Assembly: GCF_007991635.1 (NCBI RefSeq)
Contig: NZ_BJYS01000042.1
Coordinates: 1 to 64,000, forward strand
Reading direction: 5' to 3'
Source: Adhaeribacter aerolatus
GTDB lineage: Bacteria > Bacteroidota > Bacteroidia > Cytophagales > Hymenobacteraceae
Length of the DNA stretch: 64,000 nucleotides
The translations under genes were made by a program, and so were the position numbers. The notes beneath the pieces are model-generated. The model was not told where the DNA came from and did no database searches. It saw only the letters and a program-made list of their open reading frames with translations. Positions within the stretch are counted from its first letter, which is position 1. Every line of letters starts with the position of its first letter. Shown here piece after piece: positions 44,025 to 53,627 of this stretch.

Positions 44025-46559
44025 ATGTTTAATTTTGATTTACCGGAATTACCCGTTAAAGAAGCGTTGCCGCGCCTTTTATCTGCTTTAGAAAATAATG
44101 CTAAGGTTGTATTGGAGGCGCCGCCCGGAGCCGGTAAAACTACCCTGGTGCCATTGGCGCTTTTAAATACAACTTGGGCGAGTGATGGCAAAATAATAGT
44201 GCTGGAACCGCGCCGGTTGGCAGCCCGGGCGGCAGCCGGGCGAATGGCGGAATTAATTGGGGAGGAAGTTGGCCAAACCGTCGGGTACCGGGTGCGGCTG
44301 GAACGAGCCATATCGGCCAAAACCCGCATCGAAGTAGTTACAGAAGGAATCCTGACCCGATTATTGCAGGATGATCCGGCCTTGGAAGGTATTGCCGCCA
44401 TTATATTTGATGAATTTCACGAACGCAGTTTACAGGCCGATTTAGGTTTAGCCCTGGCACTGGATGCCCAGGCAGTATTGCGGCCCGACTTGCGGTTACT
44501 GGTAATGAGTGCCACCCTCGACGCAACTGCTGTTGGCAATTGGCTGGCAGCGCCCGTAATCCGGAGCGAAGGACGCATGTACCCGGTAGATACTTTTTAT
44601 GCTACGGCGGCTGATGTAGCTGCCGCCGGAAACCGGCCGGCTGAACGTTTGAAGAATCTGGTACCAAAAGTGGTCCGCCAGGCGCTGGCTCAGTACGTCG
44701 AAGGGGATGTATTGGTCTTTCTGCCGGGACTAGGCGAAATGCGGGCCATAAGCGATTTGCTGGAAGGGAAATTACCCTTAAACATAGATTTACATTTACT
44801 CCACGGCGAGCTTTCGCTGGCACAGCAGCAAGCGGCTATCCGGCCGGCTTTGGTAGGCCGGCGCAAGATAGTGCTGGCCACCAGTATTGCCGAAACCAGT
44901 TTAACCATTGAAGGCGTTAAAATTGTAATAGACGGTGGATACTCCCGTGTACCCAAATTTGTGCCGCGTTCCGGACTTACCACCCTGTTGACTTTACCGG
45001 TTTCCCAGGCCGCTGCCGATCAGCGCCGGGGCCGGGCCGGGCGTCTCGGACCGGGCGTTTGTTATCGTTTATGGACTTCGGCAGACCAGTTGCAATTGCC
45101 GCCCCGGCAAGCGCCGGAAATTTGCGAAGCCGATTTGAGCGCATTGATGTTAGAACTGGCTATCTGGGGAATAAAAGATCCGGCTACCTTAAAATGGCTG
45201 GATGTACCGCCGCCGCCGGCCATAGCGTTAGCCCGAGATTTGCTATTGCGCCTCGAAGCTATTGGGTTAAACGGCAACCCTACGAAACACGGTAAAGAAT
45301 TAGCGGCACTTGGGTTACCACCGCGGCTGGGCCATTTGGTAAGACGGGGGCACGAACTAGGCTTCGGGACTACTGCCTGCGCCCTGGCCGCTTTACTCGC
45401 CGAGCGGGATATTCTTAAAAATAATGGCATGTCCCGAGACCAGTTATTACCGGATTTGCCGTTGCGCCTGGAAATATTAGCAGGGCAACACCCGCCAACG
45501 CCCGGCTTTGTAACCGATACCAATGGATTGCGACGGGTACGCGAACAAGCCCGGAGTTTACGCCAGCGACTGCGCGAACCCGATGGGCCTCTAAATACTG
45601 ATGTGGCCGGTTTGCTCACCGGGCTGGCTTACCCAGACCGGCTGGCGCAGAAAGAATCTTCGGGGCGAGTACGGCTGGTTACCGGTCAACGGGCAACTTT
45701 GGCAACCGAAATTTTTGGTGAAGCTGAATTTTATGCGGTAGCTCATCTGGACAACAGCGCGCAAGCCCGCGTTATGCTGGCCGCTGCTATTTCCAAAACC
45801 GAAATTCTCCGGTATTTTGTCGGGCAAATAAAACTGCAACCGGAAGTTAAATGGGATACGGCCACCGAAAGGATAACCGCCCGCCAGCTAAAAACTTTGG
45901 GCGCCTTAATCCTCGAAGAAGCCCCGCTGCAAAATCCTGATCCGGATTTATTGGCCGAAGTACTCATCCAAGCCATAAAAGAAAGAGGAGTAAACCGTTT
46001 ACCTTGGTCCGACGAAGCCCAGACAACCCGAAACCGGCTTCTTTTTCTGCATAACCTGGAGCCAAATAACTGGCCGGATGCTTCAGATGAAGCCTTAACG
46101 GCTACTTTAGATCAATGGCTTAAACCGCACCTGCTAGGCTTACGTTCGCTGGAGCAAGTAGCGCGGCTAAATTTTAATCAGCTGTTACTAGCCGGACTGA
46201 GTTGGGAAAAACAACAGGAAATGGACCGGCTGGCGCCCACGCATCTGTCGGTGCCCAGTGGTTCGCGGATAGCTGTGGATTATACCGTAAAGGATACTCC
46301 GGTGCTGGCGGTACGGTTACAGGAAATATTCGGCATGCTCGATACCCCCCGCATTGCGAATGGCAAAGTCTCTGTGTTAATGCATCTGCTTTCGCCGGCA
46401 TCCCGGCCCGTACAGGTTACCCGGGATTTGCGGAGTTTCTGGAATACCGGCTATTTTGAGGTAAGGAAAGATTTACGGGGCAGATACCCGAAACACCATT
46501 GGCCCGAGGATCCGCTTTCGGCCCTACCAACACGGGGTACTAAAAAAAGGCCGCAGTAA
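44025..46559 (+). CDS. hrpB: ATP-dependent RNA helicase HrpB
   Basis: An 844-residue DEAH-box helicase from the ATG at 44025. LPVKEALPRLLSAL starts the protein; Walker A is APPGAGKTT; the DEAH-box is DEFHERS; SATLD is motif III and QRRGRAGR motif VI. The HA2 domain and the HrpB-specific C-terminal domain (DYTVKDTPVLAVRLQEIFG, RPVQVTRDLRSFW, YPKHHWPEDP) are complete. The family is broadly conserved in bacteria with no clear essential role. The stop codon lies inside the terminator hairpin. Confidence 0.94.
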   Translation: MFNFDLPELPVKEALPRLLSALENNAKVVLEAPPGAGKTTLVPLALLNTTWASDGKIIVLEPRRLAARAAAGRMAELIGEEVGQTVGYRVRLERAISAKTRIEVVTEGILTRLLQDDPALEGIAAIIFDEFHERSLQADLGLALALDAQAVLRPDLRLLVMSATLDATAVGNWLAAPVIRSEGRMYPVDTFYATAADVAAAGNRPAERLKNLVPKVVRQALAQYVEGDVLVFLPGLGEMRAISDLLEGKLPLNIDLHLLHGELSLAQQQAAIRPALVGRRKIVLATSIAETSLTIEGVKIVIDGGYSRVPKFVPRSGLTTLLTLPVSQAAADQRRGRAGRLGPGVCYRLWTSADQLQLPPRQAPEICEADLSALMLELAIWGIKDPATLKWLDVPPPPAIALARDLLLRLEAIGLNGNPTKHGKELAALGLPPRLGHLVRRGHELGFGTTACALAALLAERDILKNNGMSRDQLLPDLPLRLEILAGQHPPTPGFVTDTNGLRRVREQARSLRQRLREPDGPLNTDVAGLLTGLAYPDRLAQKESSGRVRLVTGQRATLATEIFGEAEFYAVAHLDNSAQARVMLAAAISKTEILRYFVGQIKLQPEVKWDTATERITARQLKTLGALILEEAPLQNPDPDLLAEVLIQAIKERGVNRLPWSDEAQTTRNRLLFLHNLEPNNWPDASDEALTATLDQWLKPHLLGLRSLEQVARLNFNQLLLAGLSWEKQQEMDRLAPTHLSVPSGSRIAVDYTVKDTPVLAVRLQEIFGMLDTPRIANGKVSVLMHLLSPASRPVQVTRDLRSFWNTGYFEVRKDLRGRYPKHHWPEDPLSALPTRGTKKRPQ

Positions 46560-46582
46560 AATTATTTACCGCGGCCTTTTTT
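46543..46582 (+). terminator. rho-independent terminator of hrpB
   Basis: AAAAAAGGCCGC pairs with GCGGCCTTTTTT. The left arm covers the last codons of hrpB and the loop contains its TAA. Confidence 0.85.
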
Positions 46583-46658
46583 ACAAATAAGGTTAAGAAT
46601 ATTCAGCCGGGGTAACAACTAATTGCTGCCCGGGCGGTTAATCGTTCTCAGACTAATT

Positions 46659-47009
46659 TTAGCACTCTAATGCTACTGCTTCAAACTCTTTAACTTTCGG
46701 TTGTATTTTCTGCGACAGATACCGCCATACATCAGTAAGCTCTTCCAGACGGGTTATATCTAATTTTGGATTAATTAATATTTGTTTTTCCCAAAAGCTG
46801 GCCATTTCTTCGGCAAAACGTGCTGCATCGCACAAACTGTAAAATGGTACAGAATTAAAATCCGCCAAGAACTCCTCGGAGAAAGTTTTACTCACATCAA
46901 AAGGACTTTCACAAAATAACACATAAAAGTAGTTGCCCAAACAATCTTCTGATTTGGCTGCTTTTCTCTCCAACCTTAGTCTAAAGCTCAAAGTATTAAC
47001 TTCTATCAT
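46659..47009 (-). CDS. 116-residue unknown protein
   Basis: A soluble acidic protein beginning MIEVNTLSFRLRLERKA. It is rich in Glu, Phe and Leu, with helical segments such as LCDAARFAEEMASFWEKQI and LEELTDVWRYLSQKI. No signal peptide, span or known motif. It is isolated, followed upstream by 600 bases of AT-rich DNA. Its amino-acid composition is that of a real protein, but no function can be stated. Confidence 0.55.
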   Translation of the reverse strand: MIEVNTLSFRLRLERKAAKSEDCLGNYFYVLFCESPFDVSKTFSEEFLADFNSVPFYSLCDAARFAEEMASFWEKQILINPKLDITRLEELTDVWRYLSQKIQPKVKEFEAVALEC

Positions 47010-47610
47010 ATTACTTTTTTCTACTTTACCCTTAAATCATTTACGAGTTCGAAGATAAAACCATTTTTCGTGAAAACCATAAAAGTGCTAAAAATGTTAT
47101 AAAAATACAATAAAAACATTATTAAAAACTAATATTTAAGTATTGATAAATTTTGTATTATTTAAATATTAAATTTATTTATATAGAATTTAGCCAGGCT
47201 TATAAGCAGAACAGGTTGAAAGGCAGATTTATAGAAATTTTTTAAGGGAATAAGAGCTTTGTGTTCTCCGCCTTAAGAAATTTTAACTACTAATTAGGTT
47301 TAAGGAGAAATTATTCACCCAGTATTTTATTTTTGGTTTTAAGCGTCAAATCAATTTAAAAGAAAGCTGGATTTACAGAGAAGCTCTGAATTATTTTCTT
47401 AAGAAAATTGCCAGTTATTTACAGCATCTGAGTAGCCTGCTCGTAAATCTGCAAATTGAAAGAGGAGGTTCTGCAATATCTATCTTATTGGAATAGGCTT
47501 GTAGAAAAGAAGCTTACGTATTTATACTTGAATCTAAGTATTTGCCGAAACTTTTTATGCTTAAATAAGTATTTACCTGAGAAACAATTTATTACTTAAG
47601 GTTTTTATTT
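47010..47610. other. AT-rich intergenic stretch
   Basis: About 600 bases, the most AT-rich part of this region, with many TTAAAT/AAATATT runs. No gene, strong hairpin or exact promoter pair seen. Confidence 0.45.
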
Positions 47611-47820
47611 ATGTTAGGCTGGATAAAAAAAGAAGATAAAATACCACAGGAACACCAACGGATTCTGGCTACCGTTGAAATGAACGGGAAGACTTCAGTT
47701 GTTCCTTGCTGGTTTGTCGCAGATAATCGCATTTTATTGAATGATGCACCCAACTCCCAGACGTATAGTTTCTCGATGGTACGCGCCTGGCAACCATTTC
47801 CGGAGCCTTATCAGGAGTAA
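47611..47820 (+). CDS. DUF551-like small protein
   Basis: A 69-residue protein with the outline of DUF551 proteins: WIKKEDKIPQEHQRILATVE at the start and VRAWQPFPEPY at the end (family pattern W-I-x-x-x-D-x-x-P ... W-x-P-x-P-x-P). DUF551 members are mostly phage or prophage encoded with unknown function. No other phage gene is nearby, so this is an orphan, perhaps a relic or recruited gene. It lies after the AT-rich gap and before a terminator. Confidence 0.55.
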   Translation: MLGWIKKEDKIPQEHQRILATVEMNGKTSVVPCWFVADNRILLNDAPNSQTYSFSMVRAWQPFPEPYQE

Positions 47821-47905
47821 AAGTTCAGGAGGCGAAACAGAAGAGCCCTGTAGGGTTCTCTTAAGCTTAAAACTTTAGAATACGTAATTTTATTTTGGGA
47901 AATAA

Positions 47906-47937
47906 AAAAGAGACCGGATGCAAGTCCGGTCTCTTTT
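47906..47937. terminator. bidirectional rho-independent terminator
   Basis: AAAAGAGACCGGA pairs with TCCGGTCTCTTTT around a 6-nt loop. It lies between the DUF551-like gene and the convergent DUF4468 gene. Confidence 0.88.
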
Positions 47938-47962
47938 AGTTATTAATAGCCCTTATAGCTGT

Positions 47963-48508
47963 CTATCTTCTTTTAACAGGCGTTTTGGCTAATAAACTCC
48001 TCTTAATACCGGTTTGTAAGTCTTTTCCAATTCCTTTCATCCCTTCGAGGTAAGTAATATAAACGGTGGTATAGGCTTGCTTTTCCTTCTTATTTTTAAA
48101 CTTAAGCTGGTCTGGGTGCTTTAACGATTGTGGCGTATAGTAGTTAATTTTATCCGGCGAAAAATCGGTGACTTTGTACTGGTAAGAGCCATCGTTAAAA
48201 GTTACGGTTAGCACAAAATGCAGCGGATAGGTGGTGTTTATTTTCTCATCTTTGATGGTTAGCTTCTTGAAACCCTGAAACACAATCTTTTCTGCGGCAT
48301 CCTCCTGAATAGTTGAGGCAGGAGCTTTGTAAGACTTAGTGAGGTATTCCTGCGCTTTATCGTGCAGATCTTTCTGAGACAAACCCGGTACTTCTACCGT
48401 CTCGGTTACGAAAAATTTTCCGGTGGTAGCGTCGGTCGGCAGGCTTGGTAATTCCTGGGCGTATAACCCATAAGGCAGTAAAAATAGCAGAAATAATAGT
48501 TTTTTCAT
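47963..48508 (-). CDS. secreted DUF4468-like protein
   Basis: A 181-residue protein with a signal peptide (MKKLLFLLFLLPYGLYAQ). LPTDATTGKFFVTETVEVPGLSQKDLHDKAQEYL resembles the opening of DUF4468 (TBP-like fold), a periplasmic family of Bacteroidota of unknown role; HFVLTVTFNDGSYQYKVTDF is the central beta part. An exact -7 box (TATATTTG, 48527-48534, minus strand) lies 19 bases upstream of the ATG. Single gene. Confidence 0.75.
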   Translation of the reverse strand: MKKLLFLLFLLPYGLYAQELPSLPTDATTGKFFVTETVEVPGLSQKDLHDKAQEYLTKSYKAPASTIQEDAAEKIVFQGFKKLTIKDEKINTTYPLHFVLTVTFNDGSYQYKVTDFSPDKINYYTPQSLKHPDQLKFKNKKEKQAYTTVYITYLEGMKGIGKDLQTGIKRSLLAKTPVKRR

Positions 48509-48888
48509 AAATTAAGATTAAGCATTCAAATATAATATATAAAAATTAATATATAAAAATTTTACATAAATATTTTGATGACAAAGTAGAATAATCTTTT
48601 TTAGATGAATAGTTTACCTCCTTTACATTTGTAACTATAGCGGTGTCACCTAGCAAACATATAACGCTGCATAGAAAAAGCTGAATCCTTAAATCTAGTA
48701 AGAGTTTCAGTTTAGCCATCCTTTACTTATATCAAAACGTTTGTATTAAAATATATTGTTTTTGCTGCCGTAAAAACAATAATATAGTAGCCGGCCGGTT
48801 AAGCTCACCAGCCAGAATAAAGCATAGCATTTTTTTAGGAATTTGCCGGTTAAAAGCCGGGCAAAAGTATATTTATTTATTCTTTAGA
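48509..48888. other. intergenic stretch
   Basis: AT-rich. A weak hairpin TTGCCGG/CCGGGCAA at about 48843-48865 may terminate the serine-hydrolase operon, with no clean T tract. No gene. Confidence 0.4.
48527..48534 (-). promoter_or_regulatory. candidate -7 box for the DUF4468 gene
   Basis: The minus strand reads TATATTTG. Exact TAnnTTTG match close to the ATG, but without a TTG partner in the AT-rich upstream DNA. Confidence 0.35.
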
Positions 48889-50070
48889 CTAATGAATTGC
48901 TTTGTCGGCTATTTCGTATCGGAAGTCCAGGAAAGTATCCTGCAAATTACTTTCGGCGTTAGTGCCATAATTTACAAGCAAAGTAACTGTAACGTCCTGG
49001 TTCGGAAAATAGAACATATCGGCGCTGTAGCCCAGGTCGCGGCCCCGGTGCCCGTAACCAAATTCATTTTCTTTGAAATTGCCATCAATATAATCTTTGA
49101 ACAAGCCCAGACCCAGGTATTTCCGGTTTTCTATTAAATCATCGAAAGTAAGCATGGTATTGATAGAACTTTGACTGAGTAAGGTTTTGTGCCGGAGCAA
49201 AGCGTCAATGAATTTTTGTAAATCAAATACATTGCAGTATAACCCGTTCAGCCCATTGCCGGTGCCCGTATTATAACTGCTTACATTTACCAAAGTATTG
49301 TTGTTATATAAATCAAAATATCCCTGGGCCACGCCATTGGCCGGGAGTGCTTCCTGCCAGTAATAATAAGAATCGGAAAGCCCCAGTGGCGTAAGAATTT
49401 TTTCGCGAAGTAAAGCCGCGTGGCTTTTGCCCGTGGCAGCCTCTATAACCATGGTGGCCAGTACGGTATTGGTGTTGGAATACCCCGAGGAGGTGCCGGT
49501 TGGAAATTTGGCGTCCTGGCCGTAAGCAAATTTCAGCAATTCTTCGGGCTTCCACTTTTTGGTAGGGTGGTTTAGTAAAGCCAGGTAGAAATTATCGTTG
49601 TTGCTAAAATCGAAAATGCCACTGGTATGATTAAGCAAACTACCCAAAGTGGCCGTTTCGGCATTCTGAATATTAGAAGTTATCTTGGCGGGCAGTCTTT
49701 CGGTTAATTTTTCTTCCAGCCTTAATTTTCCTTCTTCTACTAATTTTAAGGTGAGCGCTGCAATAAAGATTTTCGTTAAACTGGCCGTCTTAGAAATATG
49801 ACAGGGTCGCATGGGCGTATTTTCTTTTATATCGGCCTGACCGCCACTTCCGGCCCAGGTTCCATTTTTATCGCGCACCAGCACGGCTATCCCCGGCAAA
49901 CCCGCCTGAATATATTTATCTATAACACTTTGGTAAACGGTTGCCTTCGGATGATTAGCCGTGGTAGGAGCAATCGTGCAAACTGCGGTGGGTTCTATAA
50001 CAGGCTCCTGGCAACTTAGTAATAATGAGAGCGACAGAAAAGCAGAAGCTTTTAATATGTACTTAACCAT
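48889..50070 (-). CDS. class C beta-lactamase-like serine hydrolase lipoprotein
   Basis: A 393-residue lipoprotein (lipobox LLSC, Cys20). The beta-lactamase/DD-peptidase fold motifs are S97-L-T-K100, Y197-S-N and HRG in YGHRGRD, taking the place of KTG. Similar proteins are annotated as D-aminopeptidases, esterases or DD-carboxypeptidases; substrate unknown. A real class C beta-lactamase is less likely because of the lipoprotein anchor and the HRG box. It starts 14 bases after the barrel-like gene at 50085-50699, so they form an operon. Confidence 0.88.
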   Translation of the reverse strand: MVKYILKASAFLSLSLLLSCQEPVIEPTAVCTIAPTTANHPKATVYQSVIDKYIQAGLPGIAVLVRDKNGTWAGSGGQADIKENTPMRPCHISKTASLTKIFIAALTLKLVEEGKLRLEEKLTERLPAKITSNIQNAETATLGSLLNHTSGIFDFSNNDNFYLALLNHPTKKWKPEELLKFAYGQDAKFPTGTSSGYSNTNTVLATMVIEAATGKSHAALLREKILTPLGLSDSYYYWQEALPANGVAQGYFDLYNNNTLVNVSSYNTGTGNGLNGLYCNVFDLQKFIDALLRHKTLLSQSSINTMLTFDDLIENRKYLGLGLFKDYIDGNFKENEFGYGHRGRDLGYSADMFYFPNQDVTVTLLVNYGTNAESNLQDTFLDFRYEIADKAIH

Positions 50071-50084
50071 AAAAGGAAGCTTTT

Positions 50085-50699
50085 TTAATTATTTTTTCTT
50101 TCAAATAGGGGGTAGTTCAGGCCCAGGTGTAAAGCCGTGTTAGGTAAAACGGGTACGTATTGCCGCACAAAGGGAGCTTCTACCCAAAACTGGTAGCGGG
50201 TAAATATTTCAACAGGTCTTTCGCTGTTCTGATTTAGTAAGTAGCCAGCCCCCAAAGCAAAGGTGCCCATCACTTGTGGGCGGCCCCAATCCGGTTTTTC
50301 TTTATAATGGCCATCTTCGTCGCGCTTAAAGACCTGAGTTGCAGAAAAAATATGTACATAACCAGCTCCCGCCGCCCCCGCCAGGCTTATCCGGCGCCCG
50401 ATAAATCTTTTGTATTCTAATTCTGAGTAAAGCTGCACCGAATGCTGCACAAACTGGTGGAAAACATAACCTAATTTTATTGTTTGCGAAAGCTGGTTTA
50501 CCGGACTTTGGTTGTACCGGAAAGATGTGCCAACTGCTATTCCCGGATGAACCGACCGGAATATTTCGCCGGTTCGGGTTGGCAATGCTGTAGCATTCGC
50601 CAGTATCGCCACTGATAAAGGTCGCGCTTGCTGGGCCTTTAAGACCGGAGCCGCCAATAGCACCAGCCAAGCCAATGCCGCAATCTTTAACTTCCTCAT
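50085..50699 (-). CDS. secreted outer-membrane barrel-like unknown protein
   Basis: A 204-residue protein with a signal peptide (cleavage near LKAQQ). The mature part has about eight amphipathic strands with aromatic ends (GTSFRYNQ, IKLGYVFHQF, VQLYSELEYKRF, GAGYVHIF, MGTFALGAGYLL, EIFTRYQFWVE, ALHLGLNYPLF), typical of a small outer-membrane barrel. No family name recognised. It is the first gene of a two-gene operon with the serine hydrolase lipoprotein. Confidence 0.7.
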   Translation of the reverse strand: MRKLKIAALAWLVLLAAPVLKAQQARPLSVAILANATALPTRTGEIFRSVHPGIAVGTSFRYNQSPVNQLSQTIKLGYVFHQFVQHSVQLYSELEYKRFIGRRISLAGAAGAGYVHIFSATQVFKRDEDGHYKEKPDWGRPQVMGTFALGAGYLLNQNSERPVEIFTRYQFWVEAPFVRQYVPVLPNTALHLGLNYPLFERKNN

Positions 50700-51044
50700 A
50701 AAATTTGGGTTTGTTTTATCTAATTCTCTTCAGCAGGTACTACAATTACTACGCTTTGTAATATAATTATATTATTTATAATTTAAATTATGTTTGCATT
50801 TTTTTTCTGCTAAGTATAAGCCCAGGATTGTAACTATTTTATTTTATATAAAGGATTAAAAAAGTAGTTTAGAAGTTACCCAGCAGCCAGTACAATTATA
50901 ATGGTCATAGCCACTAAAAAATGATTTTATATTGGTCTGAATAACCTGACTAATTTTAAATTATACATTCTCACCCAAAGAAATTCCGGCTTAAACATAT
51001 TTTAATTAATTTTCAGGCCATATAAAGATTACTTAAGCTTTTTC
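50700..51044. other. AT-rich divergent intergenic stretch
   Basis: Shared upstream region of the barrel-like operon and the GNAT gene. No exact promoter pair or strong hairpin seen. No gene. Confidence 0.4.
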
Positions 51045-52211
51045 ATGCAATTAATCGAAGTTAACAGCGCTACTACTGCCCGGGAGTTTATAGAGTTTCC
51101 CGTTCGTTTGTATCGCACCGATCCTAATTATATCCGGCCTTTAGACAGCGATATCGAGAGTGTTTTTGATCCGAAAAAAAATAAATTACTGCGCAAAGGG
51201 GCGTGTATCCGGTGGTTGCTAAAAGATAATCAAAACCAAACCATTGGTCGGGTAGCGGCTTTTGTGAATGAACAAACCGCCCAGAAAAATGAACAACCCA
51301 CCGGTGGCATGGGTTTTTTTGATTGTATTAATAACCAGAAGGCCGCTAACACGCTGTTCGATGCCTGTAAAAACTGGCTGCAGGCGCGCGGCATGGAGGC
51401 AATGGATGGGCCCATTAATTTCGGCGACCGCGACCGCTGGTGGGGTTTACTGGTAGAGGAGTTTTCACCGCCTTCCTACGCCACCAACTACAATTTTCCT
51501 TATTACCGGCAACTCTTCGAAAATTACGGCTTTCAGGTTTATTTTAATCAGTATACTTATCACCGGCTAGTTAAAGGGGATATTGCGGAGAAGTTTACCG
51601 AAAGGGCCGAAGCCATTCTGGCTAACCCGGATTATACTTTCCGGCACATGGAAAAGAAAAATATTCAAAAATATACTGAAGATTTCCGGGTAGTGTATAA
51701 CCAGGCCTGGGCTAAACACCAGGGGGTAAAAGAAATGTCGCCGGCTCAGGCTTTGGTAATCATGAAAAAGCTTAAACCCATTATGGATGAAAAAATAGTG
51801 TGGTTTGCTTATTATAAAGAAGAACCCGTGGGGTTTTTTATTTCCATTCCGGAATTAAACCAGTTGTTTAAGCATGTAAACGGCAAACTCGATTTAATTG
51901 GCAAGTTGAAGTTTTTATATTATAAATGGCGCGGTTCGATTACCAGAGCCGTGGGTATTGTTTTTGGCATTGCGCCGGACCACCAGCGCAAAGGGGTAGA
52001 GGCTGCCATGGTATTAGCATCGGCCAGGGGCTTTTTTCATAATGGCAAAATACCTTACGAGGATTATATTATGAACTGGATTGGTGACTTTAATCCGAAA
52101 ATGATACGAGTGGTAGAGCAGATTGGCGCCAAGATTTATAAAACCCATATCACCTACCGCAAATTATTCGACGAAACGAAAGAATTTAAACGGGCCAAGA
52201 TTATTCAATAA
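51045..52211 (+). CDS. GNAT-fold N-acetyltransferase-like protein (YghO-like)
   Basis: A 388-residue protein. The N-terminal domain (FIEFPVRLYRTDPNYIRPLDSDIESVFDPKKN) and the GNAT half with VGIVFGIAPDHQRKGVEAAMVLA (acetyl-CoA binding loop) match the long YghO-like family of putative acetyltransferases. MDGPINFGDRDRWWGLL is another conserved block. No signal peptide. The acceptor substrate is unknown. Single gene; a bidirectional terminator separates it from the sigma/protease locus. Confidence 0.85.
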   Translation: MQLIEVNSATTAREFIEFPVRLYRTDPNYIRPLDSDIESVFDPKKNKLLRKGACIRWLLKDNQNQTIGRVAAFVNEQTAQKNEQPTGGMGFFDCINNQKAANTLFDACKNWLQARGMEAMDGPINFGDRDRWWGLLVEEFSPPSYATNYNFPYYRQLFENYGFQVYFNQYTYHRLVKGDIAEKFTERAEAILANPDYTFRHMEKKNIQKYTEDFRVVYNQAWAKHQGVKEMSPAQALVIMKKLKPIMDEKIVWFAYYKEEPVGFFISIPELNQLFKHVNGKLDLIGKLKFLYYKWRGSITRAVGIVFGIAPDHQRKGVEAAMVLASARGFFHNGKIPYEDYIMNWIGDFNPKMIRVVEQIGAKIYKTHITYRKLFDETKEFKRAKIIQ

Positions 52212-52342
52212 TAAAGGAAGCCGGCAGAAATAATTAAAACCACAGCCTATACACAAAAAGAAGCTTTCCGGCGAAGGCTTCGGCCATGAATGTAATTGAT
52301 TTTAAAATGAAATGTTCCGGAGATTAGTTAAGGAAAAAAAGC

Positions 52343-52382
52343 AAAAAAAGCGCTCCAGAAGTAATCCTGAAGCGCTTTTTTC
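52343..52382. terminator. bidirectional rho-independent terminator
   Basis: AAAAAAGCGCT-C-CAG and CTG-AAGCGCTTTTTT form a stem with one bulge around AAGTAATC. T tract on the plus side and A tract on the minus side. It lies between the GNAT gene and the protease gene. Confidence 0.85.
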
Positions 52383-52433
52383 ATTTAAATGCTTATTAGT
52401 TAGTCTTGTCTGCTTACTTTTGTTTTAAAGTGC

Positions 52434-53567
52434 TTAATTATTATACACCTTCACTATAAATACGTAGTCCTTTATCTTTTTCAGTTGCTCCGGGCGGCTG
52501 GCGCCGGCCAGGTAATTTCTTCTGGATAATTTAATTGGCGCTTCCAATGAATCCTGGGATAACTGCTCTACTAGTTGTTTCAGGTAGTCAGACTTAACGG
52601 CAAAAGAAGCGCCCTGCTGGTCTAGCTGCTGACCGCTGATGACCCCAATCAGGTTGCCTTGGCTATCGAGTAAGGGGCCGCCGCTGTTGCCCGGATTAAG
52701 CGGAATGGAAATCTGGTAAGAAGTGGTATCGCCCTCGAAACCGGTGCGGGAACTAACCGAACCTTCCCCGAAAACCATATCTTCCCGCGGAAAGCCTAAC
52801 GTATAAACCCGTTCGCCTAAATCGCTTAACTCCGATTTAAATGCATAAGGCAAAGAACCGAAAGAAGAGAAGCCTGCGTCGTCGATTTTCAGAATAGCTA
52901 AATCATGGGCCTGATCGCGGTAAATATTTTTAACCCGGTAGCGCTGCCCGGCCCGGTTTTCAATAAAAACCGAATCGGCATCTTTTACCACGTGGTAACT
53001 TGTTACCAGATAACCATCCGAACTAATGGCAAAACCAGTTCCACTGAAGTTAGCCGGCACCGGCCGGGCTGCTCTTGGATTGCTAACCCCCGAAATATCT
53101 TTGGCAATTGCCCGCTGGCTGTTTTTTATTTTCTCTACTTCGCGGCGAAGTGCGGTGTATCGGGCGTTTTGCTGTTTGCCCATCGAGCGCCACACATCAA
53201 TACTCATCAGCGTGCCGAAAACGGTTAAAATAGCTACCGAGGCTGCCACCGCGATGGTTGCATAGTGCTGGTTCCAGAATATTTTCCGTTTTTGTTTATC
53301 GCCAAAAGGAGTAATTACTTTTCTTTCGGTTAATAATGCTTCTTCCGGCACTGCTTCCATTTGCCGGTGAATGGTGTGGATCTCTTCCTTTAAAGCTTTA
53401 CGCCGGGAGTAAAAACGTAGCGTGCCGTCTATTTGCTGGTACTGGCGGTAATATTCTGCAAAATCCGGGTCGGTTTTTAAGCGCTCCTTAAATAGGGTTA
53501 GTTCCTCCGGGCTTAGTTGGTCGTTAAAATAATTTTCTATTTGCTTAAAGGCTTCTAACTCTTTCAT
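52434..53567 (-). CDS. anti-sigma-like/trypsin-like protease fusion protein
   Basis: A 377-residue protein with one membrane span. Residues 1-60 (IENYFNDQLSPEELTLFKERLKTDPDFAEYYRQ) are like the cytoplasmic N-terminus of Bacteroidota anti-sigma factors. The span is at about 101-123. A coiled linker (135-160) is followed by an extracytoplasmic trypsin/HtrA-type S1 domain with His192 (TSYHVV), Asp222 (AHDLAILKI) and Ser295 (GNSGGPL). There is no PDZ domain. It follows the ECF sigma gene by 60 bases on the same strand. I infer that the protease domain senses or processes envelope signals while the cytoplasmic part holds the sigma factor. Confidence 0.85.
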   Translation of the reverse strand: MKELEAFKQIENYFNDQLSPEELTLFKERLKTDPDFAEYYRQYQQIDGTLRFYSRRKALKEEIHTIHRQMEAVPEEALLTERKVITPFGDKQKRKIFWNQHYATIAVAASVAILTVFGTLMSIDVWRSMGKQQNARYTALRREVEKIKNSQRAIAKDISGVSNPRAARPVPANFSGTGFAISSDGYLVTSYHVVKDADSVFIENRAGQRYRVKNIYRDQAHDLAILKIDDAGFSSFGSLPYAFKSELSDLGERVYTLGFPREDMVFGEGSVSSRTGFEGDTTSYQISIPLNPGNSGGPLLDSQGNLIGVISGQQLDQQGASFAVKSDYLKQLVEQLSQDSLEAPIKLSRRNYLAGASRPEQLKKIKDYVFIVKVYNN

Positions 53568-53627
53568 ATCTGGGGTGGATATTCTTAACCAGAAGAATTA
53601 ATCCGTTTAAATTTATTTATCTTTTTT

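Noticed and set aside
45062-45619. 185-codon open frame antisense to hrpB
   Set aside because: It lies wholly within the well-supported HrpB gene; its translation is Arg/Ser/Pro-rich with no motif, as expected for an antisense shadow of a GC-rich gene.
48889-50070. True class C beta-lactamase (antibiotic resistance)
   Set aside because: It has a lipoprotein signal, an HRG box in place of KTG, and an envelope-barrel partner gene; a general serine hydrolase is more likely.
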